From assembly GCA_002713145.1 (NCBI GenBank), contig PAVS01000005.1:219048-283047 (forward strand): a DNA stretch of 64,000 nt, in the 5' to 3' direction. The first letter of the stretch is position 1. Each line of letters begins with the position of its first letter. The notes below the pieces were generated by a model. The model made no database searches. It worked only from the letters and a program-made list of their open reading frames with translations, and had not been told where the DNA came from. This DNA comes from Halobacteriovoraceae bacterium. Its GTDB lineage: Bacteria; Bdellovibrionota; Bacteriovoracia; Bacteriovoracales; Bacteriovoracaceae. The position numbers were made by a program, and so were the translations under genes. This document shows positions 30,251 to 38,729 of this stretch, one piece after another.

Positions 30251-30511
30251 ATGGATAAACTCGAAGAAGAATTACTCAAAACACTTTCATTCATGGAGCC
30301 CATGAGCGAAGAGTTTATCTATCTAGACCTCGACCAACAATTTCTACTTGAAAATCCCGAACTGACAATCGAAGACCTCAAGTCCGCGCTCACGGCTTTA
30401 GAAAAACAATTAAAAATCAAACGAATGAGTTCTGAGAACCAAGAAAAGTGGATTAAAGTCTTTCCCAGAAAATCCCTATTTCAAAGACTTAAGCGCTTCA
30501 TAGGGTTATAA
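30251..30511 (+). CDS. Hypothetical protein, 86 aa
   Basis: Open frame; start ATG directly after a terminator T tract with no SD, so start uncertain. Confidence 0.45.
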   Translation: MDKLEEELLKTLSFMEPMSEEFIYLDLDQQFLLENPELTIEDLKSALTALEKQLKIKRMSSENQEKWIKVFPRKSLFQRLKRFIGL

Positions 30512-30578
30512 ACAGGCTTATTTTGCCGCGGCCCTAGCTTCATTACATTAATTAGCTTGCCCCTACGATAAGCAGGGT

Positions 30579-30908
30579 ATGAAAATTATCACTCTCCTGC
30601 TACTCGTAAGTACTGGCCTATGTGCCGGACAATTTGAAATCAATGTTATGGAAATTGAGCCCGATTTTGCTCTTAAGTTTAATCTCTATAATGACCAACA
30701 AACTCAACAGACTGCGGTTTTAGATTGTCAGAGTTTTTTCCAGAAATTTGATATTTTTGATAAGTATCACCAGGTAACTCATGAAAATTTTCTCACGATA
30801 TCTGAATGTTATAAAATATATGAAAACACTGTTAATTGCCTAGAGGCGGGTCATGTTAAATGTATTGATTCCAGTGATATCTTTAATAACAAATGTTCCT
30901 GTGACTAA
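30579..30908 (+). CDS. Hypothetical exported Cys-containing protein
   Basis: MKIITLLLLVSTGLCAGQ signal peptide; 109 aa. Confidence 0.5.
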   Translation: MKIITLLLLVSTGLCAGQFEINVMEIEPDFALKFNLYNDQQTQQTAVLDCQSFFQKFDIFDKYHQVTHENFLTISECYKIYENTVNCLEAGHVKCIDSSDIFNNKCSCD

Positions 30909-30920
30909 AAAACCGACCCA

Positions 30921-31802
30921 CTAGCCTGAGGGTAAACCTCCTAAATAAATCTGGTTATAATAATACGTAAAAATTTCTAAATGACCTTTTAGTCGAACAG
31001 GATCTTGGGTTGTACACCAAGTTCTTCGAACCAATGTACTTATTCCATCTCGTAGCATACCAAGCGTATGGTTAATTCCGTAAAGAGGATCATAATGAGT
31101 CTTTTTTAGCTCTCCTTGTCCTGCAACACATCCACGCTCGCTTTTAAATTGAGAAAAAATACTTTGTGGAAAGTATTTATCAATTATTGGTTTGTAATTC
31201 TTATGCTCATCTGACTCTATCAAAGCTGTAGTGGCTACTATTGGTTTGATTGTTTGAAAAACATGTTCCAGATTTTCTCTGTGAAATGATTTTCGTGGGC
31301 CGTATTTTTTTATTGATAATTTAGAGAGATGACCAAATGAAGCGATTTGGCAGGGTGATGCATACAATATAAATCTTCTATCAGCATCACAGACAACTGT
31401 AATTGAGAGTGGCTTTAATTTTGTTTTCTCTTTTGTGATAAGGTCATCAAACTGAATATGACTTGCTTGAGAAAGTGATAACTTCTCACGAAATCGATTA
31501 TTTTTAATTGCCGCTTTTTTCGCCCAATAATCGAATTTTCTTTGCACAGTTTTCTTGTTCACACCCACTATTTTAGCCGCACGCCTTTGAGAAACTTTTG
31601 CTGCAAATAACTTCATTAATAAATGATTTACTCTTCTCTTTTTTTGCCCAAACTCTAAAGTTCCGGTGCTCGAACTAAATTGCTTGCCGCATACCTGACA
31701 TTTAAACCGCTGGATTCGACGAGAATCATTTGCTCTAAAATAGTGACCGTTTTTAATAATATTTTGGGAATGACATTGAATATTAGGGCAGTTTCTTTTC
31801 AT
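30921..31802 (-). mobile_element. Transposase (IS1-like: InsA-type zinc ribbon plus HTH plus DDE-type region)
   Basis: CPNIQCHSQNIIKNG...RFKCQVCGKQFSS zinc ribbon; SQRRAAKIVGVNKKTVQRKFDYW HTH; IQFDDLITKEKTKLKPLSITVVCDADRRFIL; ALIESDEHKNYKPII. Single intact ORF; no terminal inverted repeats found by eye. Confidence 0.72.
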
Positions 31803-31962
31803 GTAATTTCAACTGCAAATAGAGCTTTCTTTCTATCTCACTAAGTACCTGAAAATATTGAAACCACGAGAAAGGCACTAGAATAAAAAGTCACAGTTCT
31901 GGAAAAACTAAACATCATCGTTGTAGGTCAGTTAGTAAAAATTACAATTTAAGTCACCAGCC

Positions 31963-31991
31963 TTGAGATCAAGGTCATACCTCTTTATAAC
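31963..31991 (+). promoter_or_regulatory. Sigma70-like promoter of the 1041-aa coiled-coil gene
   Basis: TTGAGA - 17 bp - TATAAC; inverted repeats overlap both elements. Confidence 0.55.
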
Positions 31992-32042
31992 TATATGCAG
32001 CATCCCTTTAATTAAATACGGAAACTTATAAAGAGGCACACC

Positions 32043-35000
32043 ATGAAGAAGAATTCTTTGTTTATTATCCCTATGTTAGCACCTGCGCTTTTCATATCAT
32101 CAGCACAGGCGAATCTCCCTGACGAGATCAACTACTCCCCTTATGAACGAAGCTATAATTTAAGTGGTCAAAAGGTTGAGACCCTCACGGCGAGTTTAAA
32201 TAGAGCTCAATCTGAGTTGCAGACAGCTTATAATAATGAGTCAAACCTAACTGCTCAAATAGAGCAACTCGAAATCAATATTGCACGAACGAATAGCCAA
32301 ATTGAAAACCATATACTGGAACGTGATCAGTTAATTGTTGATTCTCAAAATTTAGATAATGACATAAGAAGAATTGAAAACAGGCTCAGTCGAGCTGAAG
32401 GTAGAAGAGCCGAACTTGAAAGAACAATAGATCGCGAACAACGAAAGCTAAGACCTTTTAAGCAAAAACTTGAACAGCTGCAACAACAACTGGGTGAGGC
32501 CAATAGAAAAGTCACACGCGCTAATGATAAACTTAAAAACCTTAAAAGTGCACAAGCTTCAGCTCAAAGAAATCTTCAAACGGCCAGACAGGCCAAAACA
32601 AATCTTGAAAATCAGCTTAAAACACAAGAAGCCACACTTGCAAATCTCGATAAACTTTTAAGTAATGCGCAAAAGCGAGTGCAAAACCTAGAGACACAAC
32701 TCAGTGAGACTCAAACACAAAAAATCACAGAGACTCAAAAACTCACGGCAATCACTCAAGAGATCACAGAGCTTATGCAACAAATGAGAGGGCTTCCCCC
32801 AAGAGGTCCACAAGCCAGAGAAATAAGACAAAAAATAGCTCAAAAGAGTGTAGAGAAAAGAGCGCAAGAAAAAGTTGTCAGTAGAATCAATCAACAGGCG
32901 GCAAGCCTCACCAGACAGGTGACTCAGGCCAAAGGAACTGTTGCTTCACTTAAAAACCAGCAAACAACTTTGCCTCAATCTATTAATCAAACAAAAACTC
33001 AAATCACCAATGCCCAAAAAGTTATTCGCACACGGAGAAGTGAGCTCGAGGCTGCAAAAACCAATGTTGAAAATCAACAAGCGAGAGTGAATTCTTTGGT
33101 GACGGAAGCCAATATTGCTTCAGCTGAAGTTAATGCTCAAAAAGAGGAAGTGATTCGCAGATCTGGTCCTCTTAATCAGGCCATGTCAAATCTTGGTAAT
33201 GTTAATGATCGAATTCGTACGATTGGTGAAAATTTAAGAGTGGCTTCTAACGATTACAACACTGTTTTAGATAAGATCAAATTTTTAGACCGTGAGATCC
33301 CTAACCTTCGTCGTTCTTCAGCAGATATGAACCGCGAGCTGAGAAGTGCCAATACAGACCTTATTGTTGCTCAAGACCAAATCATTACTTTGAATAGTGA
33401 TGTAACTATTCTCTCTTCAGACTTAAGAGCAGCCACCAATGACAGAGATATTAAATATCAAGAATATATCGTACGCTACAATCTTTATACAGATAAATTA
33501 AATGAAGCCAAAACATTAGGTATTTCCCAGACAGATGTGGCCTTAAGTATTGCAAGAGAAGACTCTCATCAATATGTAGTTGTTCAAGCAAACAAACTAG
33601 GTACTGTAGCCGGGACAGACATGGCGCAAGCTCAAGCCCAATACTGGGGAGCGATTAGAGCTGAGATCAAAGGTTATAATGATGGTTACAACCAAGGTTA
33701 TGCTTCTGATAGTGACCAGATGCGAGGTCAAGAAGAAGGAACTCGCGCGGGAATTAAAGCAGCTCAAGATTATGCCCAGACTGTACTAAAACCAAAATAT
33801 TTCACTGAAATTTTTGCTGAAGCTCTCAAGACTGGAAAAATGCAAAAAATGGATCAAGTGACTTTTTCACAAGCGGGAACTCAAAAATCACTTAATCAAA
33901 GTCTGGTCAAAAATGTGATGGAGTTTTTTGGAAGTGTAAGTCCTATTTCGGCGAATGAAATCAATCAATCATTGGATATCACGACAGATTTAGATACAAA
34001 GATTAACACATTCCAATCTAATTTATCAGCTGCGCAAACTCAGCAAGACAATTATAGTCTAGCGAGAAACACTTATACTGCTCCTACAATCATTCCTTTT
34101 CAAAATTATGACTGTAGTCAGGTTTATAAAGACTTGGCCGTTTTTGAGAAAGCTTGTGCCAACGAGTATGAAAAAGTATTTTCGTCAAAGTATCTTAGAG
34201 AACATCAAGAAAATTATTATGATCAGTATCCTACAGAGTTTACTACTATCACTGAAGACACCAGGGATAGCAAAATTGAAGCTCTATACAATCAAACAAT
34301 GGATGACCTCTACCCTATCGCAAATGCAAAAGGCCTGAGCGACGGTAAAGATCAAATTTATAAAGAAACTTTTGCTCTGGCAAAAAACAACGCTTACAAT
34401 AATGAGCTTCCCAATGCTGATGCAGTGGCGAAAGCTCAAGCAGGCAACGAAGTGCAAACCTGGGTGAGCAATAATGCTTCACTGACTATTGATAAAGCTG
34501 CCATTATCGGCACTGAATTAAGAGGGGGAAGCCCGGCAAAGATAAGGCTCGCCCTGAAAAATATTTCGCCCGTGGCACTCGATAAGCCCCTAGAAGTCGT
34601 TATAACCAATGCTCAAAATGCAGAGTTTGCCTCACGGACATTCTTTATAAAGTCAGCTGATGCGAACACGACAACAAATTTTGAAGATATCAGCTTTAAT
34701 GTCTCTGCCTTTGCAACCAGTGGCTCACAGATAAAAATTCAAGGAAAGGTAAAACTTCCCGGAGGAAAATATGAAGCTTCAAGAGAAGAATCTTTTGAAG
34801 TAGAAGCCCTTACTGTAGTGAACCCCAAGTTAAATTATAATGGGCTTGATTATGACTCCACTCCAAAAATAAAAGGGATCTTTAATTATTACACCCATGC
34901 CTTTAATGCCAATATTGCGGCAGCGGTAGAAGATATAAAAGATGGATATACAGTGACACTCAAACCTGTCAGCGGCTATGAGTCTCTTATCAAAATGCAA

Positions 35001-35168
35001 AACACTTCAGTTTTTACAGGAAAGATGACAAGAGGAACGAATAATCAGATGCGATTTGTTTACTCATTTCCCAAAGCTGCAGATAATAAAGTGGTCAAAC
35101 TTGAGCTTAAATATCTTTTCAAAGGTCGAGTGATGAAATCAGAAATAATTGAGTTAAGACCTCATTAA
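32043..35168 (+). CDS. Large exported coiled-coil protein
   Basis: Signal peptide MKKNSLFIIPMLAPALFISSAQA; about 450 aa of heptad-like Q/N/R/E-rich sequence; GYNDGYNQGYASDSDQMRGQEEG segment; beta-rich C-terminus. Confidence 0.75.
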   Translation: MKKNSLFIIPMLAPALFISSAQANLPDEINYSPYERSYNLSGQKVETLTASLNRAQSELQTAYNNESNLTAQIEQLEINIARTNSQIENHILERDQLIVDSQNLDNDIRRIENRLSRAEGRRAELERTIDREQRKLRPFKQKLEQLQQQLGEANRKVTRANDKLKNLKSAQASAQRNLQTARQAKTNLENQLKTQEATLANLDKLLSNAQKRVQNLETQLSETQTQKITETQKLTAITQEITELMQQMRGLPPRGPQAREIRQKIAQKSVEKRAQEKVVSRINQQAASLTRQVTQAKGTVASLKNQQTTLPQSINQTKTQITNAQKVIRTRRSELEAAKTNVENQQARVNSLVTEANIASAEVNAQKEEVIRRSGPLNQAMSNLGNVNDRIRTIGENLRVASNDYNTVLDKIKFLDREIPNLRRSSADMNRELRSANTDLIVAQDQIITLNSDVTILSSDLRAATNDRDIKYQEYIVRYNLYTDKLNEAKTLGISQTDVALSIAREDSHQYVVVQANKLGTVAGTDMAQAQAQYWGAIRAEIKGYNDGYNQGYASDSDQMRGQEEGTRAGIKAAQDYAQTVLKPKYFTEIFAEALKTGKMQKMDQVTFSQAGTQKSLNQSLVKNVMEFFGSVSPISANEINQSLDITTDLDTKINTFQSNLSAAQTQQDNYSLARNTYTAPTIIPFQNYDCSQVYKDLAVFEKACANEYEKVFSSKYLREHQENYYDQYPTEFTTITEDTRDSKIEALYNQTMDDLYPIANAKGLSDGKDQIYKETFALAKNNAYNNELPNADAVAKAQAGNEVQTWVSNNASLTIDKAAIIGTELRGGSPAKIRLALKNISPVALDKPLEVVITNAQNAEFASRTFFIKSADANTTTNFEDISFNVSAFATSGSQIKIQGKVKLPGGKYEASREESFEVEALTVVNPKLNYNGLDYDSTPKIKGIFNYYTHAFNANIAAAVEDIKDGYTVTLKPVSGYESLIKMQNTSVFTGKMTRGTNNQMRFVYSFPKAADNKVVKLELKYLFKGRVMKSEIIELRPH

Positions 35169-35175
35169 AATAAGA

Positions 35176-35203
35176 AAGCGCTCTTTTAAGGGCGCTTTTT
35201 TTT
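35176..35203 (+). terminator. Rho-independent terminator
   Basis: AAGCGCTC ttttaa GGGCGCTT followed by TTTTTT; overlaps the 3' end of the convergent tpm gene. Confidence 0.85.
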
Positions 35204-35830
35204 GCTCAAAAAATACGCTTTATAAGTGATCTTATCAATCTTATCTTGATGAATATGGACTTTCTCACCACTAAACTCGACTTCTTTTTTTAATTCAATT
35301 TGAAATGCTTCACCAAAATAGCGTTTTAAGTCAGATAACTGAATGGAAAAAGGTGGACCAACTTCAGAGGCAAATTCAAAGACAACTAAAAGTATTCTCT
35401 CCACATGAGGCAGTGCTATGAGCCACTTTGCATAATCCATTCGCATGTCTTCGGGCAAAGCAACAAGTGCAGCTCGATCATAAACAAACTTAATAGCATC
35501 AAAGCCTTTAGGATCTAGGGTGAATATATCATCACACCAAAGCTCATAGTCTTTGTTCGTGTAGGAATGACCTTCTACTCTATATTCTATTTTTTGTTCT
35601 TGAAAAAACTCTTTTAACGCTTTTTGCGCTAACTCGACTCCAACAACTTTATGCCCGTGTTCATGGAGATACACCATATCCTTTGATTTTCCACATAAAG
35701 GCACAAGTACGTCTTCTCTACTATCCCCAACGAGGTCAGGCCACAGTTGAGTGAGGAAGGGATTGTACTCTGCTTGATGAAAACCTATTTGGTTTTCTTC
35801 CCATTTTTCTAACCAAAAAGTTTTTTTCAT
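35186..35830 (-). CDS. tpm: Thiopurine S-methyltransferase family protein
   Basis: WLEKWEENQIGFHQAEYNPFL, VLVPLCGKSKDMVYLHEHGHKVVGVE, YDRAALVALPEDMR. Confidence 0.88.
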   Translation of the reverse strand: MKKTFWLEKWEENQIGFHQAEYNPFLTQLWPDLVGDSREDVLVPLCGKSKDMVYLHEHGHKVVGVELAQKALKEFFQEQKIEYRVEGHSYTNKDYELWCDDIFTLDPKGFDAIKFVYDRAALVALPEDMRMDYAKWLIALPHVERILLVVFEFASEVGPPFSIQLSDLKRYFGEAFQIELKKEVEFSGEKVHIHQDKIDKITYKAYFLSKKKRP

Positions 35831-35846
35831 AGGCTGCTGTTATCCA

Positions 35847-36248
35847 TCAAATTTCACCGATCAATGAATAGAGATAACTTTCTGTAATCCCTTGATCTTG
35901 AAAATGTTCTTTCAATTTTAAATCAACGATTTTACCAACTTCTAGGTACATCAGACCACAGGGGACTTCTTTGAGAGTCAAGGCATAAGCTTGGTTGTCA
36001 GCATATTTTTTAGTTGTTCCAAAAGCACCAGCAAGTAAATGGGAAGTAAAATCACTTGGATTAAGTTCTTTAATGAGGCCATCGACAAGATCTCTATTAT
36101 CAGCATATGAGATCAATTTAATGCCCAGCTTTTTGAGGGTGGTACCATAAGGACAATGCAAGCAATTAGATTTGCAACAAGTTCCTCTTTTTCTTAGAAA
36201 TTGACTTGTAAGGACTGAATTTCCTTGTTCATTAACATAAGAGTCCAT
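35847..36248 (-). CDS. DUF5522-like Cys-rich protein
   Basis: RGTCCKSNCLHCPYG motif at the N-terminus; otherwise unknown. Confidence 0.55.
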   Translation of the reverse strand: MDSYVNEQGNSVLTSQFLRKRGTCCKSNCLHCPYGTTLKKLGIKLISYADNRDLVDGLIKELNPSDFTSHLLAGAFGTTKKYADNQAYALTLKEVPCGLMYLEVGKIVDLKLKEHFQDQGITESYLYSLIGEI

Positions 36249-36934
36249 TATTTCACTTTAAAATGCAGCATAAAATTTTCTGTTAAAAAATCACCTGACT
36301 CACGCTTGAGTTCAAAACCATACCCTTGGATTTGGTTGATATAGTCTTCTTTACTTAGTTTAATATGTTTAGCAATCCACTCTCGAGACTTGCCTTTTTC
36401 TCGGTCAAAATCGACGATAATCAGCTCACCACCGGGCTTTAAAATCTTTCTAAAATCATCCAGCATATTTTGAGGTTTATCAAAGTGATGATAGGTATCA
36501 CATACAAAAACCTTATCCACACTTCCTATGGGTAAATTGGTTTGGTCTAGGCCACCTTTGATAACTTTTAAATTTGTGAGTCCTTCTTTATCTCCCCTCG
36601 CTCTCAGAAATTTAACAAAGGCAGGTGAGATTTCAACAGCATACACAAGTCCCTTCTCACCAACTTGATCGTGGAGAGGCTTGAGAAAAAAGCCTGTCCC
36701 AGCTCCCACATCTACGACTCGATCTCCAGCTTTGAGCTGAAGATTTTGCACTATTTGATCTTTATTTTTATAAACATCACGATCTCTATTCTCAAAACGC
36801 TCTTGCCACAACTTGACATCTAAATCGTCTTTTAAAAATTTAGCGTTATCACTTACTTGTGGGGAGTTATGGGTGTGTTTTTGAGTGGAGCAAGCCACAC
36901 ATAGGAAACAAAGAATGAGTGAGATCAATTTCAT
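36248..36934 (-). CDS. Class I SAM-dependent methyltransferase with lipoprotein-like signal
   Basis: MKLISLILCFLCVACSTQKH; VVDVGAGTGFFLKPL, VYAVEISPAF, LKPGGELIIVDFD. Confidence 0.82.
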   Translation of the reverse strand: MKLISLILCFLCVACSTQKHTHNSPQVSDNAKFLKDDLDVKLWQERFENRDRDVYKNKDQIVQNLQLKAGDRVVDVGAGTGFFLKPLHDQVGEKGLVYAVEISPAFVKFLRARGDKEGLTNLKVIKGGLDQTNLPIGSVDKVFVCDTYHHFDKPQNMLDDFRKILKPGGELIIVDFDREKGKSREWIAKHIKLSKEDYINQIQGYGFELKRESGDFLTENFMLHFKVK

Positions 36935-36954
36935 GAGGACTATTATAAGGGAAA

Positions 36955-38640
36955 CTAAGCAGCTTCATCAAGCAGATCTAGAAAATGACTAACTTGGTCT
37001 TCTAAAGCTTGAGTTTGAGAATCATTTAGTTCGATAAACTGAAGTCCCAACCCTCTCTCTTCAGGGATGACGGCCTTAATGAGAGCTTTGAGTGAAAAAC
37101 CTTTCTCAATAAAAAGTTCACTCTCAGACTTGAGTACAACTTCATCTTCAGCTCGTAGGTCATATGCGTTAAATTCATTAACTTCGATAAAACATCCCCC
37201 TTTGGAGAGATTGATACAAAGACCTGTAAATTCTGCTTTTTCTGTAGTCAACGTCACCCTAAAATGTGTGGGGATTCTAATATTTTGTCTTTCGATAAAT
37301 ACTTTTGTTTCTCCCGCAACTGTTTTTGTAAAATAATTTATTTTAAATTCGGGACAATCTTTGATTTTTTTCCACCATTTAGATTCTTGTCGAACAAAAG
37401 TGTTATTATCCACTTCTTTGGAAAGAATAAGATCTTTGAGTTCAAGAAAAGTAAATTTCTTATCTTGAGCACTCTCTAGCCCTCGAACTTCCCATATAGC
37501 GTTATTGTTAATCTCGACAACCTTTCCTACACTTTTGTCATTTCTCAAAGGAGAAGACTGGTCACTTGCGATTTTTTTCTCTAAGCTTTTTTGATCTTCC
37601 AGTAGTTTTTCTAACTCTTGAGCTTTCTTGCGCTCTTCAAGAACCACCACATTAAGCTTTTTAACTTTTTCTTGCTCAGCTTTTAAAGAAAATTGATATT
37701 GTTCAAATTGAGACTTAACCTGTTTCGACTCTTCTGAAAATTTATCTTTGATTTTTTCATTTTGTTGTAAGAGGAGATGAATTTTTTCATTTTTCTTGGC
37801 AATAATTTGGTTATATTGAGTTTTAATTTTATCTTGCCCAGCTATATATTTTTCATCTTGTTCTAGGATTTTGTTTTTCTCTCTAAGGTTTTCTACTTCT
37901 GCATTTAATTTTTCTTTATCGAGATGCTCTTTTTTAAGATCTGAGAGCAGATTTTCTATCTCAACTTGTAACTCCTCAATCTTGTCATTTTTGAGTTTAA
38001 GTGTATGCTCTAGCTCTTTATATTCTTGGAAAGAATGTTCCAGCTTGAGATTAACTTCACGATGAGAAGAGTTGATTTTCTCATGAAGTATTTTATTCTC
38101 AGCAAGAAGACTTTGAATATGAGCTTCTCCATCTTCTATCTTGTTCGTGAGCACGTCTATTTCTTTAGATTGTTTTTGGTACTTGGACTCGTAATCAAGC
38201 TTCGTCACTTCATTTTGAGTTATAAGTTCATTTTTACTCACCTTGAGCTTAATATTTTCATCAACCAGCTCTAAGTTTTTATCTAATAAAATATCGAATT
38301 GTGTTTGAAACACTTTCACATAATCCTGCAGATGAGTGTCATCACTGACGAAGCTGCTTTGATCAGTTAGGACATGGCCGACTTGAGTTTTCATTTTTAT
38401 TGGTGAGCGCTCCGGAGGAACTTGTTTTTCACTGGTTTGGGGAAAGCTCATGCCTAAGGCCTTAAAGACGGGGAGCTCATTGAGCGGCATCCACTGTTTG
38501 CTTAGAGTTTCATAAACATAGCTATTACCATAAATTACTTGGTCTTCAATCAATTGATGGAGCTCACTTACACTAAGCTCTTTTAATTCATTGTCTAATT
38601 TTACGTAATAAACGGTCTTAATACCCAACCTCCAAGACAT
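36955..38640 (-). CDS. GYF_2-like / coiled-coil / GYF_2-like / PilZ-domain protein
   Basis: Two similar modules (YYVKLDNELKELSVSELHQLI...KQWMPLNELPVF and WEVRGLESAQDKKFTFLELKDLI...KWWKKIKDCPEF), long coiled coil, C-terminal RIPTHFRVTLTTEKAEFTGLCINLSKGGCFIEV (PilZ). Confidence 0.72.
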   Translation of the reverse strand: MSWRLGIKTVYYVKLDNELKELSVSELHQLIEDQVIYGNSYVYETLSKQWMPLNELPVFKALGMSFPQTSEKQVPPERSPIKMKTQVGHVLTDQSSFVSDDTHLQDYVKVFQTQFDILLDKNLELVDENIKLKVSKNELITQNEVTKLDYESKYQKQSKEIDVLTNKIEDGEAHIQSLLAENKILHEKINSSHREVNLKLEHSFQEYKELEHTLKLKNDKIEELQVEIENLLSDLKKEHLDKEKLNAEVENLREKNKILEQDEKYIAGQDKIKTQYNQIIAKKNEKIHLLLQQNEKIKDKFSEESKQVKSQFEQYQFSLKAEQEKVKKLNVVVLEERKKAQELEKLLEDQKSLEKKIASDQSSPLRNDKSVGKVVEINNNAIWEVRGLESAQDKKFTFLELKDLILSKEVDNNTFVRQESKWWKKIKDCPEFKINYFTKTVAGETKVFIERQNIRIPTHFRVTLTTEKAEFTGLCINLSKGGCFIEVNEFNAYDLRAEDEVVLKSESELFIEKGFSLKALIKAVIPEERGLGLQFIELNDSQTQALEDQVSHFLDLLDEAA

Positions 38641-38729
38641 GGTTTTTATCGGTTATTCAGGGTAAAATTTTAAATAAATTCAAAATAAAAGTTAAAGTTT
38701 ACTTCACACTCCCGAGCAAAAGCCTCGGT

